22,797 nt of DNA from an uncultured Collinsella sp. (GTDB lineage Bacteria > Actinomycetota > Coriobacteriia > Coriobacteriales > Coriobacteriaceae): NCBI GenBank assembly GCA_902496945.1, contig CABVDE010000032.1:1-22797 (forward strand), read 5' to 3'. Shown here piece after piece: positions 8,097 through 15,481 of this stretch. A model generated the notes under the pieces. It worked only from the letters and a program-made list of their open reading frames with translations. It had not been told where the DNA came from and made no database searches. Position 1 is the first letter of the stretch. Each line of letters starts with the position of its first letter. Position numbers and translations under genes: made by a program.

Positions 8097-11000
8097 ATGG
8101 CACAGGGGGCGTTTGTGCAGACGCTTCGCAAAGAGGCGGCGTTGAGCGGCACCTTTATGAAGGGGCGTTCGCTCATGCTCAACGGCGCCGTGCTGTCGTT
8201 TGAGGACTCCGGCTCTCGGTTCTCCAAGAACGTGACGGTCGAGGGCATGGTGCGCGGCTCGCGCGGCGACCTGTACAAGACGCACGTGGCGCTCGACATG
8301 GACGAGCACGAGGTGATCGACTACGACTGCGATTGCCCCGCTGCCTATCGTTACCCCGGCATGTGCAAGCACGCTATTGCCACGGCGCTGGCGTATTTGG
8401 ATGCCAGCGGCGCCGAGCCCGTCGAGGGCTTGCGCACGCCGGTCCGCACGTCTACGGTGCCGCCCGCACAATCCAAGCAGCCTGCGCGCACCGCGCCCAA
8501 AGCGCCGGCGGTCAACCCCAACTTCCCCTTCCCGGCACCCGTCCCCACGAGCCCCAGCCTCATGGCGGCACTCTCCGATCTTTCGGACGCGCGCCTAGGC
8601 GAACTAGCGGATATGCGCCGCAAGCTCGCCGGCAGCGTGGATCCCGATGCTCCCAAGGCAGTGCTGGAGCCCTCGCTGGTGCCGTACTACAGTCCGCTGT
8701 TTGCCGAGCGCTTTAACTGGGCGCTCGAGTTTCGCATTCGCTGCGGCTCGGTGTCCTATGTGGTTAAGGACATCGACGGCATGGCCGATGCCTACGTCCG
8801 AGGCGGCACCTTCTCGTACGGCAAAAAGCTCACGTTCCTCCATGTGCCCGAGGCCTTTGATGACGTTTCGGTGCGCCTGCTCGACCTTGTCGTGGCAACG
8901 GTTGTATATCTGAGCGATATCACGAGCTCACGCTCGGCATCGTATGACTTTGCGCGCAGCGGTTTTGTCGCGGATCGCCAGCTTCCGCTTGCCGAGCACA
9001 ACATCGTGTATGCGCTGGACTTGCTGCGCGGCAGGACCATTTCCTTTGAGCCCGCCTGGTCGCGGGGGACGACAACACATCGCACCTACGACGTGGCGGT
9101 CGAGCTGTCTCCGGAAGGGGAGGGCGAGCCGACCGCCAAGCGCCCGCCGCTCCTTGCCGCCAAGATTGCGCCAGCAGCCGGCGGTAGCTACGATCTGCGC
9201 CTGCCCGCCGATATGTACTGCTTTGCCTCGGGCGACGTTGCCTATCTGATCGACACGCGCCGCGCGCGCCGTACCGACGCAGCGTTTGCCCAACATGCGG
9301 CGCCGTTCCTATCGCGCCTGTTGCCCTGCCGCACGCCGGCTCATATCGCCGCCGGCCAGGTGGGCGAGTTCTGCCGTATGGCGCTGCCAATCTTGCGCGA
9401 CTACACCGACCTGACCGCTCCTGCCGCGCTCGATGCCGTGGCGCCCGAGGCGAGCTTCCATTTTGAGATCGGTGTCGACGACGGCCTGGTGACCTGCAAG
9501 ATTACGGTGTTCTACGGCGATTGGTCGGCGGACCTCTTTAGTCTAGGCGCTCCGGGCAGCCCCTTCGAAGAGCAGCGCCCCGGCGTGCCGCCCCGCGACG
9601 ATGTGGCGGAGTTTCGCGCTATGGACACGGCTGCCCTGTTTTTCGATTTCTACGAGGGCGGCCTGGCGTTCGAAGAGCGCGATGACGAGAGCTTGTTCTG
9701 CCTGCTGACCGAGGGTCTGTCTGCGCTGTCCGAGCTGGGCGAGGTCATGCTCAGCGACCGTCTGCGCCAGATCTCGGTCCGCCCTGCGCCCAAGCTTTCG
9801 GTGCGTGCGACCGTCAAGAGCAACCTGCTCGACGTCGAGCTGGGTGCATCCGGGCTTTCGGCGGCAGACCTTGCCATCTACCTCGACTCGTACAAGCGCC
9901 ATCAGACGTTTGCGCGTCTTACGTCCGGCGACATCATTCGCCTGGACGAGGGCGCCCGCGCCGCATTTGGCCTTGCCGAGGACTTAGGCGTCGGTGCCGT
10001 CGACCTGCTCGACGGCGTGTCGCTTCCCGCGTCGAGCACCCTGTTCGTCGATAGCATGCTCGCGCGCACGTCGGCACTCGAGGCCGATCGCGACGCCGCG
10101 TTCCAGCGAACCGTCGAGCGTCTGGACACGCTCGGCAAGATGGACTTTACGGTGCCTGCTTCGCTCAAGGCCACGCTGCGCGGCTATCAGGTCGACGGCT
10201 ACCAGTGGCTCGGCTCGCTCGAGCACCTGGGCCTTGGCGGCATCTTGGCCGATGACATGGGCCTGGGCAAAACGCTGCAGATGATCGCGCATATCCTGGC
10301 ACGCGTTGAGGCGGGGGACACCAAGCCCACGCTCATGGTGTGCCCGGCGTCGCTTGTGTACAACTGGACTGCCGAGCTGGAGCGCTTTGCGCCTTCGCTC
10401 GATGTGTGTGCTATCGTGGGCGCCAAAGCGCAGCGTCGCGTACAGATTGCCGGCGTGGCCGAACATAACGTAGTCGTGACCTCGTATGACCTTATGCGGC
10501 GCGATATCGACGAGTATGCCGAGCAGGACTTTGCCCGCGTTGTGCTCGACGAGGCCCAGTACATTAAAAACCCGCTCACGCAGGTGGCGCGTGCCGCCAA
10601 ACGTCTGCCGGCGGGCGTGCGTTTTGCCCTGACGGGAACGCCCATTGAAAACCGCCTGTCAGAACTCTGGAGTATCTTCGACTTTTTGATGCCGGGTCTT
10701 TTGGGCACGCGCGAGTCGTTTGCCAAGCGCTTCGAAAGCCCGGTTGAGCATGCCGAGGGCGATAGCGCCGCTCGCCTGCAGGCGCTCGTGTCGCCGTTTG
10801 TGCTGCGCCGCGTAAAGGAAGACGTGGTGGCCGACCTACCCGAGAAGATCGAGGACACGGTGATGGCACAACTCACCGGCGAGCAGCGCAAGCTCTACCT
10901 GGCCAACCAGGACCGCATCGCCCAGCAGGTGCAACACCGCGAGGCCAACGAGTTTAAGAGGGACAAGCTCAAAGTGCTCGCCGAGCTCACCAAGCTGCGC

Positions 11001-11570
11001 CAGATCTGTTGCGACCCTCACCTGCATTATGAGGATTGCAAGGCGGGAAGCGCCAAGCTCGATACCTGCATGGAGCTCGTGCACGGCGCGCTCGATGGCG
11101 GGCATCGCATCCTGCTGTTCAGCCAGTTCACGGGCATGCTCGATATTATCGGTAAGCGTCTGGCCAAGGAGGACATCGCCTTCCTTAAGCTCACGGGTAC
11201 ATCGTCCAAAGAGAGCCGCGCCAAGATGGTTGAGCAGTTCCAGGCAGGCGAGGTGCCGGTCTTTTTGATCTCGCTCAAGGCGGGCGGCGTGGGCCTCAAC
11301 CTGACGGCTGCCGACGTGGTCATCCACTACGACCCGTGGTGGAACGTGGCAGCGCAGGACCAGGCGACCGACCGCGCGCACCGTATTGGCCAGCAGCACA
11401 CCGTGACCGTGTACAAGCTCATCGCCAAGGACACGATCGAGGAGCGCATTATGCAGATGCAGGAGTCCAAGCGCGATCTGGTCAACAGCGTGCTCGGCGG
11501 CGACGGTATCTCGTCGGCGTTGTTCACGCGCGAGGATGTTCTGGCGCTGCTCGGCGGCGACGGTCGCTAG
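8097..11570 (+). CDS. SWIM zinc-finger SNF2 helicase
   Basis: Superfamily 2 Swi2/Snf2 ATPase, 1157 residues from the chosen start. The N-terminus has a SWIM zinc finger C78-x-C80-x9-C90-x-H92 followed by a Pro/Ala linker. The middle 350-600 region is the poorly conserved associated domain seen in bacterial SNF2 proteins. The ATPase core then shows DDMGLGKT (719-726), DEAQ (818-821), TGTPIENRLSELWSIFDF, VLRRVKEDV, the C-terminal lobe LFSQFTGMLDII, GGVGLNLTAADVVIHYDPWWN and QATDRAHRIGQ (1089-1099), all intact. Such proteins translocate on duplex DNA and remodel bound protein complexes (for example RNA polymerase); the substrate here is unknown. The ATG at 8097 is preferred over the in-frame ATG at 8040 because GGAGGA lies at 8087-8092, and the earlier start falls in the repeat element at 8041-8075. 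Confidence 0.93.
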   Translation: MAQGAFVQTLRKEAALSGTFMKGRSLMLNGAVLSFEDSGSRFSKNVTVEGMVRGSRGDLYKTHVALDMDEHEVIDYDCDCPAAYRYPGMCKHAIATALAYLDASGAEPVEGLRTPVRTSTVPPAQSKQPARTAPKAPAVNPNFPFPAPVPTSPSLMAALSDLSDARLGELADMRRKLAGSVDPDAPKAVLEPSLVPYYSPLFAERFNWALEFRIRCGSVSYVVKDIDGMADAYVRGGTFSYGKKLTFLHVPEAFDDVSVRLLDLVVATVVYLSDITSSRSASYDFARSGFVADRQLPLAEHNIVYALDLLRGRTISFEPAWSRGTTTHRTYDVAVELSPEGEGEPTAKRPPLLAAKIAPAAGGSYDLRLPADMYCFASGDVAYLIDTRRARRTDAAFAQHAAPFLSRLLPCRTPAHIAAGQVGEFCRMALPILRDYTDLTAPAALDAVAPEASFHFEIGVDDGLVTCKITVFYGDWSADLFSLGAPGSPFEEQRPGVPPRDDVAEFRAMDTAALFFDFYEGGLAFEERDDESLFCLLTEGLSALSELGEVMLSDRLRQISVRPAPKLSVRATVKSNLLDVELGASGLSAADLAIYLDSYKRHQTFARLTSGDIIRLDEGARAAFGLAEDLGVGAVDLLDGVSLPASSTLFVDSMLARTSALEADRDAAFQRTVERLDTLGKMDFTVPASLKATLRGYQVDGYQWLGSLEHLGLGGILADDMGLGKTLQMIAHILARVEAGDTKPTLMVCPASLVYNWTAELERFAPSLDVCAIVGAKAQRRVQIAGVAEHNVVVTSYDLMRRDIDEYAEQDFARVVLDEAQYIKNPLTQVARAAKRLPAGVRFALTGTPIENRLSELWSIFDFLMPGLLGTRESFAKRFESPVEHAEGDSAARLQALVSPFVLRRVKEDVVADLPEKIEDTVMAQLTGEQRKLYLANQDRIAQQVQHREANEFKRDKLKVLAELTKLRQICCDPHLHYEDCKAGSAKLDTCMELVHGALDGGHRILLFSQFTGMLDIIGKRLAKEDIAFLKLTGTSSKESRAKMVEQFQAGEVPVFLISLKAGGVGLNLTAADVVIHYDPWWNVAAQDQATDRAHRIGQQHTVTVYKLIAKDTIEERIMQMQESKRDLVNSVLGGDGISSALFTREDVLALLGGDGR

Positions 11571-11736
11571 CCGCGCGCGGGGTGGGACTGCTGGAGTGGG
11601 CAGGACGGTTGACACATCTTGGCCCGACCGCTTGCCTCACTCGTTATGTGTTCATTTGCCATGCCGTGGATGGTTTTGTCTGTCTTTGGGCATAAGAAGC
11701 GTCAAGAACATTGGCACATCAACAAAGGAGAACATC

Positions 11737-12099
11737 ATGGCCAAATTCTTTAAGGACCCCGACGGCAAGCTCATTGCCGCCCTTGGCGACGACGTTGCAA
11801 CCCCTGCCGGCTGCACGGAGCTGACCGCGAACACCGAGGACGCGGCGCATGAGAAGCACGTGCCTGTCGTCGAGACCGAGCGCGACGGCCACGTCATCCG
11901 CGCGCGCGTGGGCTCGACGGAGCATCCTATGGTGCCCGAGCACTACATCGAGTGGATTGCGCTTGAGGCCGAGGGTCGCCTGGAGGTCCACTACCTTGAG
12001 CCCGGCATGAAGCCCACGACGTTTTTCGCGGGTGGCTCCAAGACCGGTACCGTCTATGCCTACTGCAACCTGCATGGGCTGTGGTCCGCGACGTTCTAG
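11737..12099 (+). CDS. Desulfoferrodoxin-type superoxide reductase lacking centre I
   Basis: 120-residue non-haem iron superoxide reductase, which reduces superoxide to peroxide in the cytoplasm of anaerobes using rubredoxin-type electrons. The catalytic centre II is complete: His41 in EKHVP, His63 in TEHPM, His69 in EHYIEW, Cys110 and His113 in YCNLHGLW, plus the Glu39-Lys40 pair that guides superoxide. The N-terminal 35 residues keep the desulforedoxin length and frame (MAKFFKDPDGKLIAAL) but only one of the four iron-binding cysteines remains (Cys26), so the FeCys4 centre I should be absent, as in class III enzymes. The ATG at 11737 is chosen because AAGGAG lies six bases before it and the family N-terminus fits exactly; the frame is open further upstream. 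A TTGACA at 11609-11614 could be a -35, but no good -10 follows at the proper distance. Confidence 0.93.
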   Translation: MAKFFKDPDGKLIAALGDDVATPAGCTELTANTEDAAHEKHVPVVETERDGHVIRARVGSTEHPMVPEHYIEWIALEAEGRLEVHYLEPGMKPTTFFAGGSKTGTVYAYCNLHGLWSATF

Positions 12100-12144
12100 G
12101 AGCGCGCCCCCGCTCGGGGTATCATAGCTAGCATATGCACATGC

Positions 12145-12177
12145 AAGCGCCGACTGCATCTTGCGGTCGGCGCTTTT
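12145..12177 (+). terminator. Rho-independent terminator after the superoxide reductase
   Basis: AAGCGCCGAC (12145-12154) and GTCGGCGCTT (12166-12175) form a perfect 10-bp stem with an 11-base loop, ending in TTTT. It lies 45 bases after the superoxide reductase stop and 39 bases before the next start. A TATCAT (12120-12125) just upstream of the hairpin could be a -10 box; if it is used, the hairpin would lie in the leader of the next gene. Confidence 0.85.
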
Positions 12178-12216
12178 ACTACGACAACGACGGCTTACGA
12201 CGGAAAGGGCTGAGCC

Positions 12217-14202
12217 ATGAAGCTCGCACTTGCACAGATCGATATGCGCCTGGGTGATATTGAGGGCATTTGCGGTCGTATCGAGGACCAGGCTCGTCTT
12301 GCCCACGAGCGCGGGGCGCGCGTTCTATGCGTGCCGGCTCCGCTCTTTATGGGTGCCATGCCCGGCGGCCTGGTGGGCGCTGCCGATTTTGAGCACGACA
12401 TGCTGATGGGCTTGACCGGCGTTGCCGAGCGTATCCAAGAGCTCGATATGATCTGCATCGTGCCGGCGGCGGTCTCGTTTGAGGGTCAGCCCTTGCTTGA
12501 CTATATGATGCTCAAGGACGGTCGCGTGGTGCCCGCGCGCGCAAGCATTGCCCTGCAACGTGGCGAGAACAATGATACGCGCTGGGCCCCGCCGGTGTTC
12601 GACGTGGACGGTGTGCGCATCGCCGTGATTTTCGATTTGGACCGCGAGCTCGAGATGCTGCCGACCGGTGTCGACCTCATTGCGTATTTCCAATTCAACG
12701 CGTTTGACATGACCGATCGCGAAACCGCAGCCGTTGCCGCCGTTCGCAGTGGCGCCTACCGCAAGATCGCGTCCAAGCGCAGCGTATGGTTTGCCTGCAT
12801 GGCGCCGGTCGGTGCCTATGACGAGTCGGTGTATACCGGCGGTTCGTTTGTGCTCGACGACTGCGGTCGCGTGGTGGCGCAGGCGCCGTGTTTTGAGGAG
12901 AGCCTGCTGGTCCAGGAGATTCAGCGCGGCGTGATGCTCGATGCCCTGGAAGATCACGAACTGCCCGAGTTCCGTTCCGAGGAGTGGCTGTGGCAGGCGC
13001 TGGTGCTCGCCGTGCGCGACAACACCCGAGCCCACGGTGCGTCGCGTGCTGTGGTGGCACTCGAGGGCGACTTGCCGTCGTCCCTGCTGGCGGCGCTGGC
13101 CGTTGACGCTCTGGGTCCGCGTAATGTGATTGGCCTGGTGCTGGGGCGCAACCGTATCTTTACGCTGGCGCAGGAGGAGGCCGAGGCTGCCCGCTGTGCC
13201 GCCGTCCGTGCCATCGCCGAGCGTTTGCACATTCGCACCGTTGAGCGCGATGCCCCGGATGCGGCACGTGTGCTCGACCGCGATGTGTCGGCGGGCGATG
13301 CCGAGCGCCTGCGCTCGCGCACACTGGGCCTCATGCTGGAGGACACGGCGATCGAGCTGGGTGCGATGGCGCTGAGTCCGCTGTCCAAAACCGAGTACGC
13401 GCTGGCGGCGCCGGCGCTTTGCGGCGGCTATCAGGGCGATTACGCGCCCTTTGGCGATGTGTACCTGTCGACGCTTGAATTTGTGGCGCGTGTGCGCAAC
13501 CGCACGTCTGCCGTGGTGCCCCAAGAGCTCGTGACGCTCAACGCGGTGGAAGATTGCATGGAGCGCGTGCTGGCGCAGGCGCTCTCGACGCTCGACGGTC
13601 CGGTCGATATGCTCGACCGCGCGGCACAGCTGCTCGGCGGGCTTGAGCCGGGTGAGGTCGATGGCGCGCTCGAGGCGCACGTGGACCGCAACCGATCTTT
13701 CGACGACATCCCGATGGCCGCTGGCAAGCCTGAGGCCTGCTCGCTGCTGCTGATGCTCGTTCGACAGGGCGAGGCTGCCCGCCGCCAGCTGCCGACGGCG
13801 TCGATCGTCTCGGCCCGTTCGTTTGTCGAGCGCTCCTGGCCGTACATGCTCGCGTGGTCCGATCTTGGCCTTGGCGGCAAGGAGCGTATGACGGTCGATT
13901 CTCTGGCGCGTGCCGAGGTGCGCCGTTTTGCCGACGACGATACGAGTGACCGTATGCGCGGCGAGATGATGGGCATATTGGGTGAGCTGTTGGGTATTTC
14001 GCCCGAGCAGATGGAGGAACTGCGCTCCGAGGACGGCCAGCGCCGCCTGCACGAGGGCATGAAGAAGTTTGAGGGCGAGGTCCAGGACGCCATCGATAAG
14101 ATGATGGGAGGCCAGGGTGGCCCGCAGGGTGGGCCCCAAGGCGGACCGATGCCGCATCCGCCGGTGGATCCCCGCCAATTTCCGTTCTTTTCGCAGAATT
14201 AA
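12217..14202 (+). CDS. NAD synthetase-like protein with both active sites apparently lost
   Basis: 661-residue homologue of glutamine-dependent NAD+ synthetase (nitrilase domain plus ATP-pyrophosphatase domain). The nitrilase part begins MKLALAQIDMRLGDIEG, but the catalytic triad positions look replaced: FPEL-type Glu is Ala41 (CVPAPL), no Lys is found in 103-118 where the KxxLPNY lysine belongs, and ICED-type Cys is Asp140 (VIFDLD). In the synthetase part the P-loop SGGxDS reads EGDLPSS (283-289), although LLAALAVDALGPRNVIG after it is classical; GNKSE reads LSKTE (389-393), while PFGDV (411-415) survives. The family C-terminus RRQ.P....VSARSF (522-536) is present. About 110 extra residues follow, ending in GGQGGPQGGPQGGP and a Pro-rich tail. 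The frame is intact, so it is probably a maintained pseudoenzyme. AAAGGG seven bases before the ATG supports the start. Confidence 0.8.
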   Translation: MKLALAQIDMRLGDIEGICGRIEDQARLAHERGARVLCVPAPLFMGAMPGGLVGAADFEHDMLMGLTGVAERIQELDMICIVPAAVSFEGQPLLDYMMLKDGRVVPARASIALQRGENNDTRWAPPVFDVDGVRIAVIFDLDRELEMLPTGVDLIAYFQFNAFDMTDRETAAVAAVRSGAYRKIASKRSVWFACMAPVGAYDESVYTGGSFVLDDCGRVVAQAPCFEESLLVQEIQRGVMLDALEDHELPEFRSEEWLWQALVLAVRDNTRAHGASRAVVALEGDLPSSLLAALAVDALGPRNVIGLVLGRNRIFTLAQEEAEAARCAAVRAIAERLHIRTVERDAPDAARVLDRDVSAGDAERLRSRTLGLMLEDTAIELGAMALSPLSKTEYALAAPALCGGYQGDYAPFGDVYLSTLEFVARVRNRTSAVVPQELVTLNAVEDCMERVLAQALSTLDGPVDMLDRAAQLLGGLEPGEVDGALEAHVDRNRSFDDIPMAAGKPEACSLLLMLVRQGEAARRQLPTASIVSARSFVERSWPYMLAWSDLGLGGKERMTVDSLARAEVRRFADDDTSDRMRGEMMGILGELLGISPEQMEELRSEDGQRRLHEGMKKFEGEVQDAIDKMMGGQGGPQGGPQGGPMPHPPVDPRQFPFFSQN

Positions 14203-14261
14203 GCTGGGGATAGGATTCGCTCCCAACACCGACACTTCGACTAAGTATCTTGGCCCCGTTG

Positions 14262-14283
14262 TGTTATTCTAGAACAGACGTTC
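14262..14283 (+). promoter_or_regulatory. Extended -10 promoter with LexA (SOS) box before ruvC
   Basis: TGTTATTCT (14262-14270) is an extended -10 (TGn plus TATTCT). Directly downstream, GAACAGACGTTC (14272-14283) matches the Gram-positive LexA/DinR core GAAC-R-N-R-Y-GTTC at every position. A repressor bound there would cover the transcription start, so ruvCAB should be induced by DNA damage. Confidence 0.8.
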
Positions 14284-14339
14284 GTGAATGATGTGCGGGG
14301 CCTTGCCTTGCGCTTGGCAAAGGGCGAGGGGAGGCTGGC

Positions 14340-14861
14340 TTGGTTATCTTGGGCATTGACCCCGGTTTGGCCCATACGGGTTGGGGGATTATCGAGGAAC
14401 GGCGCGGAGAGGCTCGCTGTCGTGCCTACGGTTGTATTGAGACCAGTGCCGGAAGCCCGCTCGCGGTGCGCCTGTCTCACATCGCCCGCGACCTCAAGAA
14501 TGTTGTCGAGCGCTACCGCCCCGATACCGCCGCCATCGAGAGTATCTACTTTGGCGCTAATGTCCGCTCGGCCATCCCAACGGCGCATGCCCGCGGTGCT
14601 GCGCTCGTGGCGCTTTCGGAGTGCGCGCTCGAGATCGGCGAGTACACGCCTATGCAGATCAAGCAGGCTGTGGTGGGCACCGGCGCCGCGGACAAGCGGC
14701 AGGTCGCCTACATGGTACGCACGCTCACGCAGCTCGACCACGACCCACATCCCGACCATGCCGCCGATGCCCTGGCCTGCGCCATCTGCCACGTAAACCT
14801 CAGCCGCACCCGCGCCCTCACCGGTGGCGAGTTCTATCAACAGAGAGGAACCGGATACTGA
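14340..14861 (+). CDS. ruvC: Holliday junction resolvase RuvC
   Basis: Endonuclease of 173 residues that cuts four-way recombination junctions bound by RuvAB. The RNase-H-like fold starts with ILGIDPGLAHTGWG. Catalytic acids are visible: Asp7, Glu67 (AAIESIYFGAN), and His140/Asp143 in HPDHAADALA, as in the Gram-positive and Thermus type. Length is normal. The start is TTG: GGGGAGG at 14327-14333 lies six bases before it and no in-frame ATG fits the family N-terminus. The TGA stop shares one base with the ruvA ATG, so the two are translationally coupled. It is first in a ruvC-ruvA-ruvB operon under a LexA box. Confidence 0.97.
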   Translation: MVILGIDPGLAHTGWGIIEERRGEARCRAYGCIETSAGSPLAVRLSHIARDLKNVVERYRPDTAAIESIYFGANVRSAIPTAHARGAALVALSECALEIGEYTPMQIKQAVVGTGAADKRQVAYMVRTLTQLDHDPHPDHAADALACAICHVNLSRTRALTGGEFYQQRGTGY

Positions 14862-15481
14862 TGATTTCCCAGCTCCACGGAACGCTTGTCGAGGCCACGA
14901 TGAGCTCTGCTGTCGTCGATGTGTCGGGCGTGGGCTTTGAGCTCGGCATCTCGGGCAGCACTGCGGCCACGTTGCCGACGCCCGGCGGCGAGGTTCGCCT
15001 CTACACGCGCATGCAGGTGCGTGAGGACGCCATGACACTTTTCGGTTTTTCCTCCAAGGACGAGCGCACGATGTTCGATCGGCTCGTGTCCGTCTCGGGC
15101 GTCGGCCCGCGCCTGGCGCTCGCCGTGCTCTCCACCTATACCGTGGGACAGCTGTATTCCCTGGTGATGGCCGAGGACGACAAGGGCATGGCCAAGGTGC
15201 CCGGCGTGGGCAAAAAGACCGCGCAGCGCCTGATCCTGGAGCTCAAGAGCACCTTTGCCAAGGAAAAGGGCTTTGTGCCGGTCGACGTCATGCCCGGACA
15301 GGTTGCGATGCCCGTGCCCGTTGTCGCTCCCTCGGCCATCGACGATGCCCGTGCGGCACTCCTTTCCATGGGCTTTAGCCCGCAGGAGACCGATGTCGCT
15401 CTGAGCGGGTATGATGGGCAGGATATGCGTGTCGAGGACCTGCTCGGCGCGGCGCTTAAGCGACTCGGAATGGATGCGTGA
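14861..15481 (+). CDS. ruvA: Holliday junction branch migration protein RuvA
   Basis: 206-residue junction-binding subunit that recruits the RuvB motor. Domain I is the OB fold (MISQLHGTLVEATMSSAVVDVSGVGFELG; LYTRMQVREDAMTLFGF). Domain II has two helix-hairpin-helix motifs (LVSVSGVGPRLALAVLS and MAKVPGVGKKTAQRLILEL). Domain III (about 157-206, DDARAALLSMGFSPQETDVAL) is the UBA-like RuvB-binding domain after a flexible Pro/Val linker. The start codon overlaps the ruvC stop (TGATG), with GAGGAA upstream inside ruvC. Its own TGA overlaps the ruvB ATG in the same way. Confidence 0.97.
   Translation: MISQLHGTLVEATMSSAVVDVSGVGFELGISGSTAATLPTPGGEVRLYTRMQVREDAMTLFGFSSKDERTMFDRLVSVSGVGPRLALAVLSTYTVGQLYSLVMAEDDKGMAKVPGVGKKTAQRLILELKSTFAKEKGFVPVDVMPGQVAMPVPVVAPSAIDDARAALLSMGFSPQETDVALSGYDGQDMRVEDLLGAALKRLGMDA

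Noticed and set aside
11571..11580. CCGCGCGCGG palindrome after the SNF2 gene as a terminator
   Set aside because: It is a bare GC palindrome without loop or T-run, expected by chance in this composition.
12325..14235. 636-codon open frame on the minus strand opposite the NAD synthetase-like gene
   Set aside because: His/Arg-rich composition with no domain pattern; a by-product of GC-rich codon use on the other strand.
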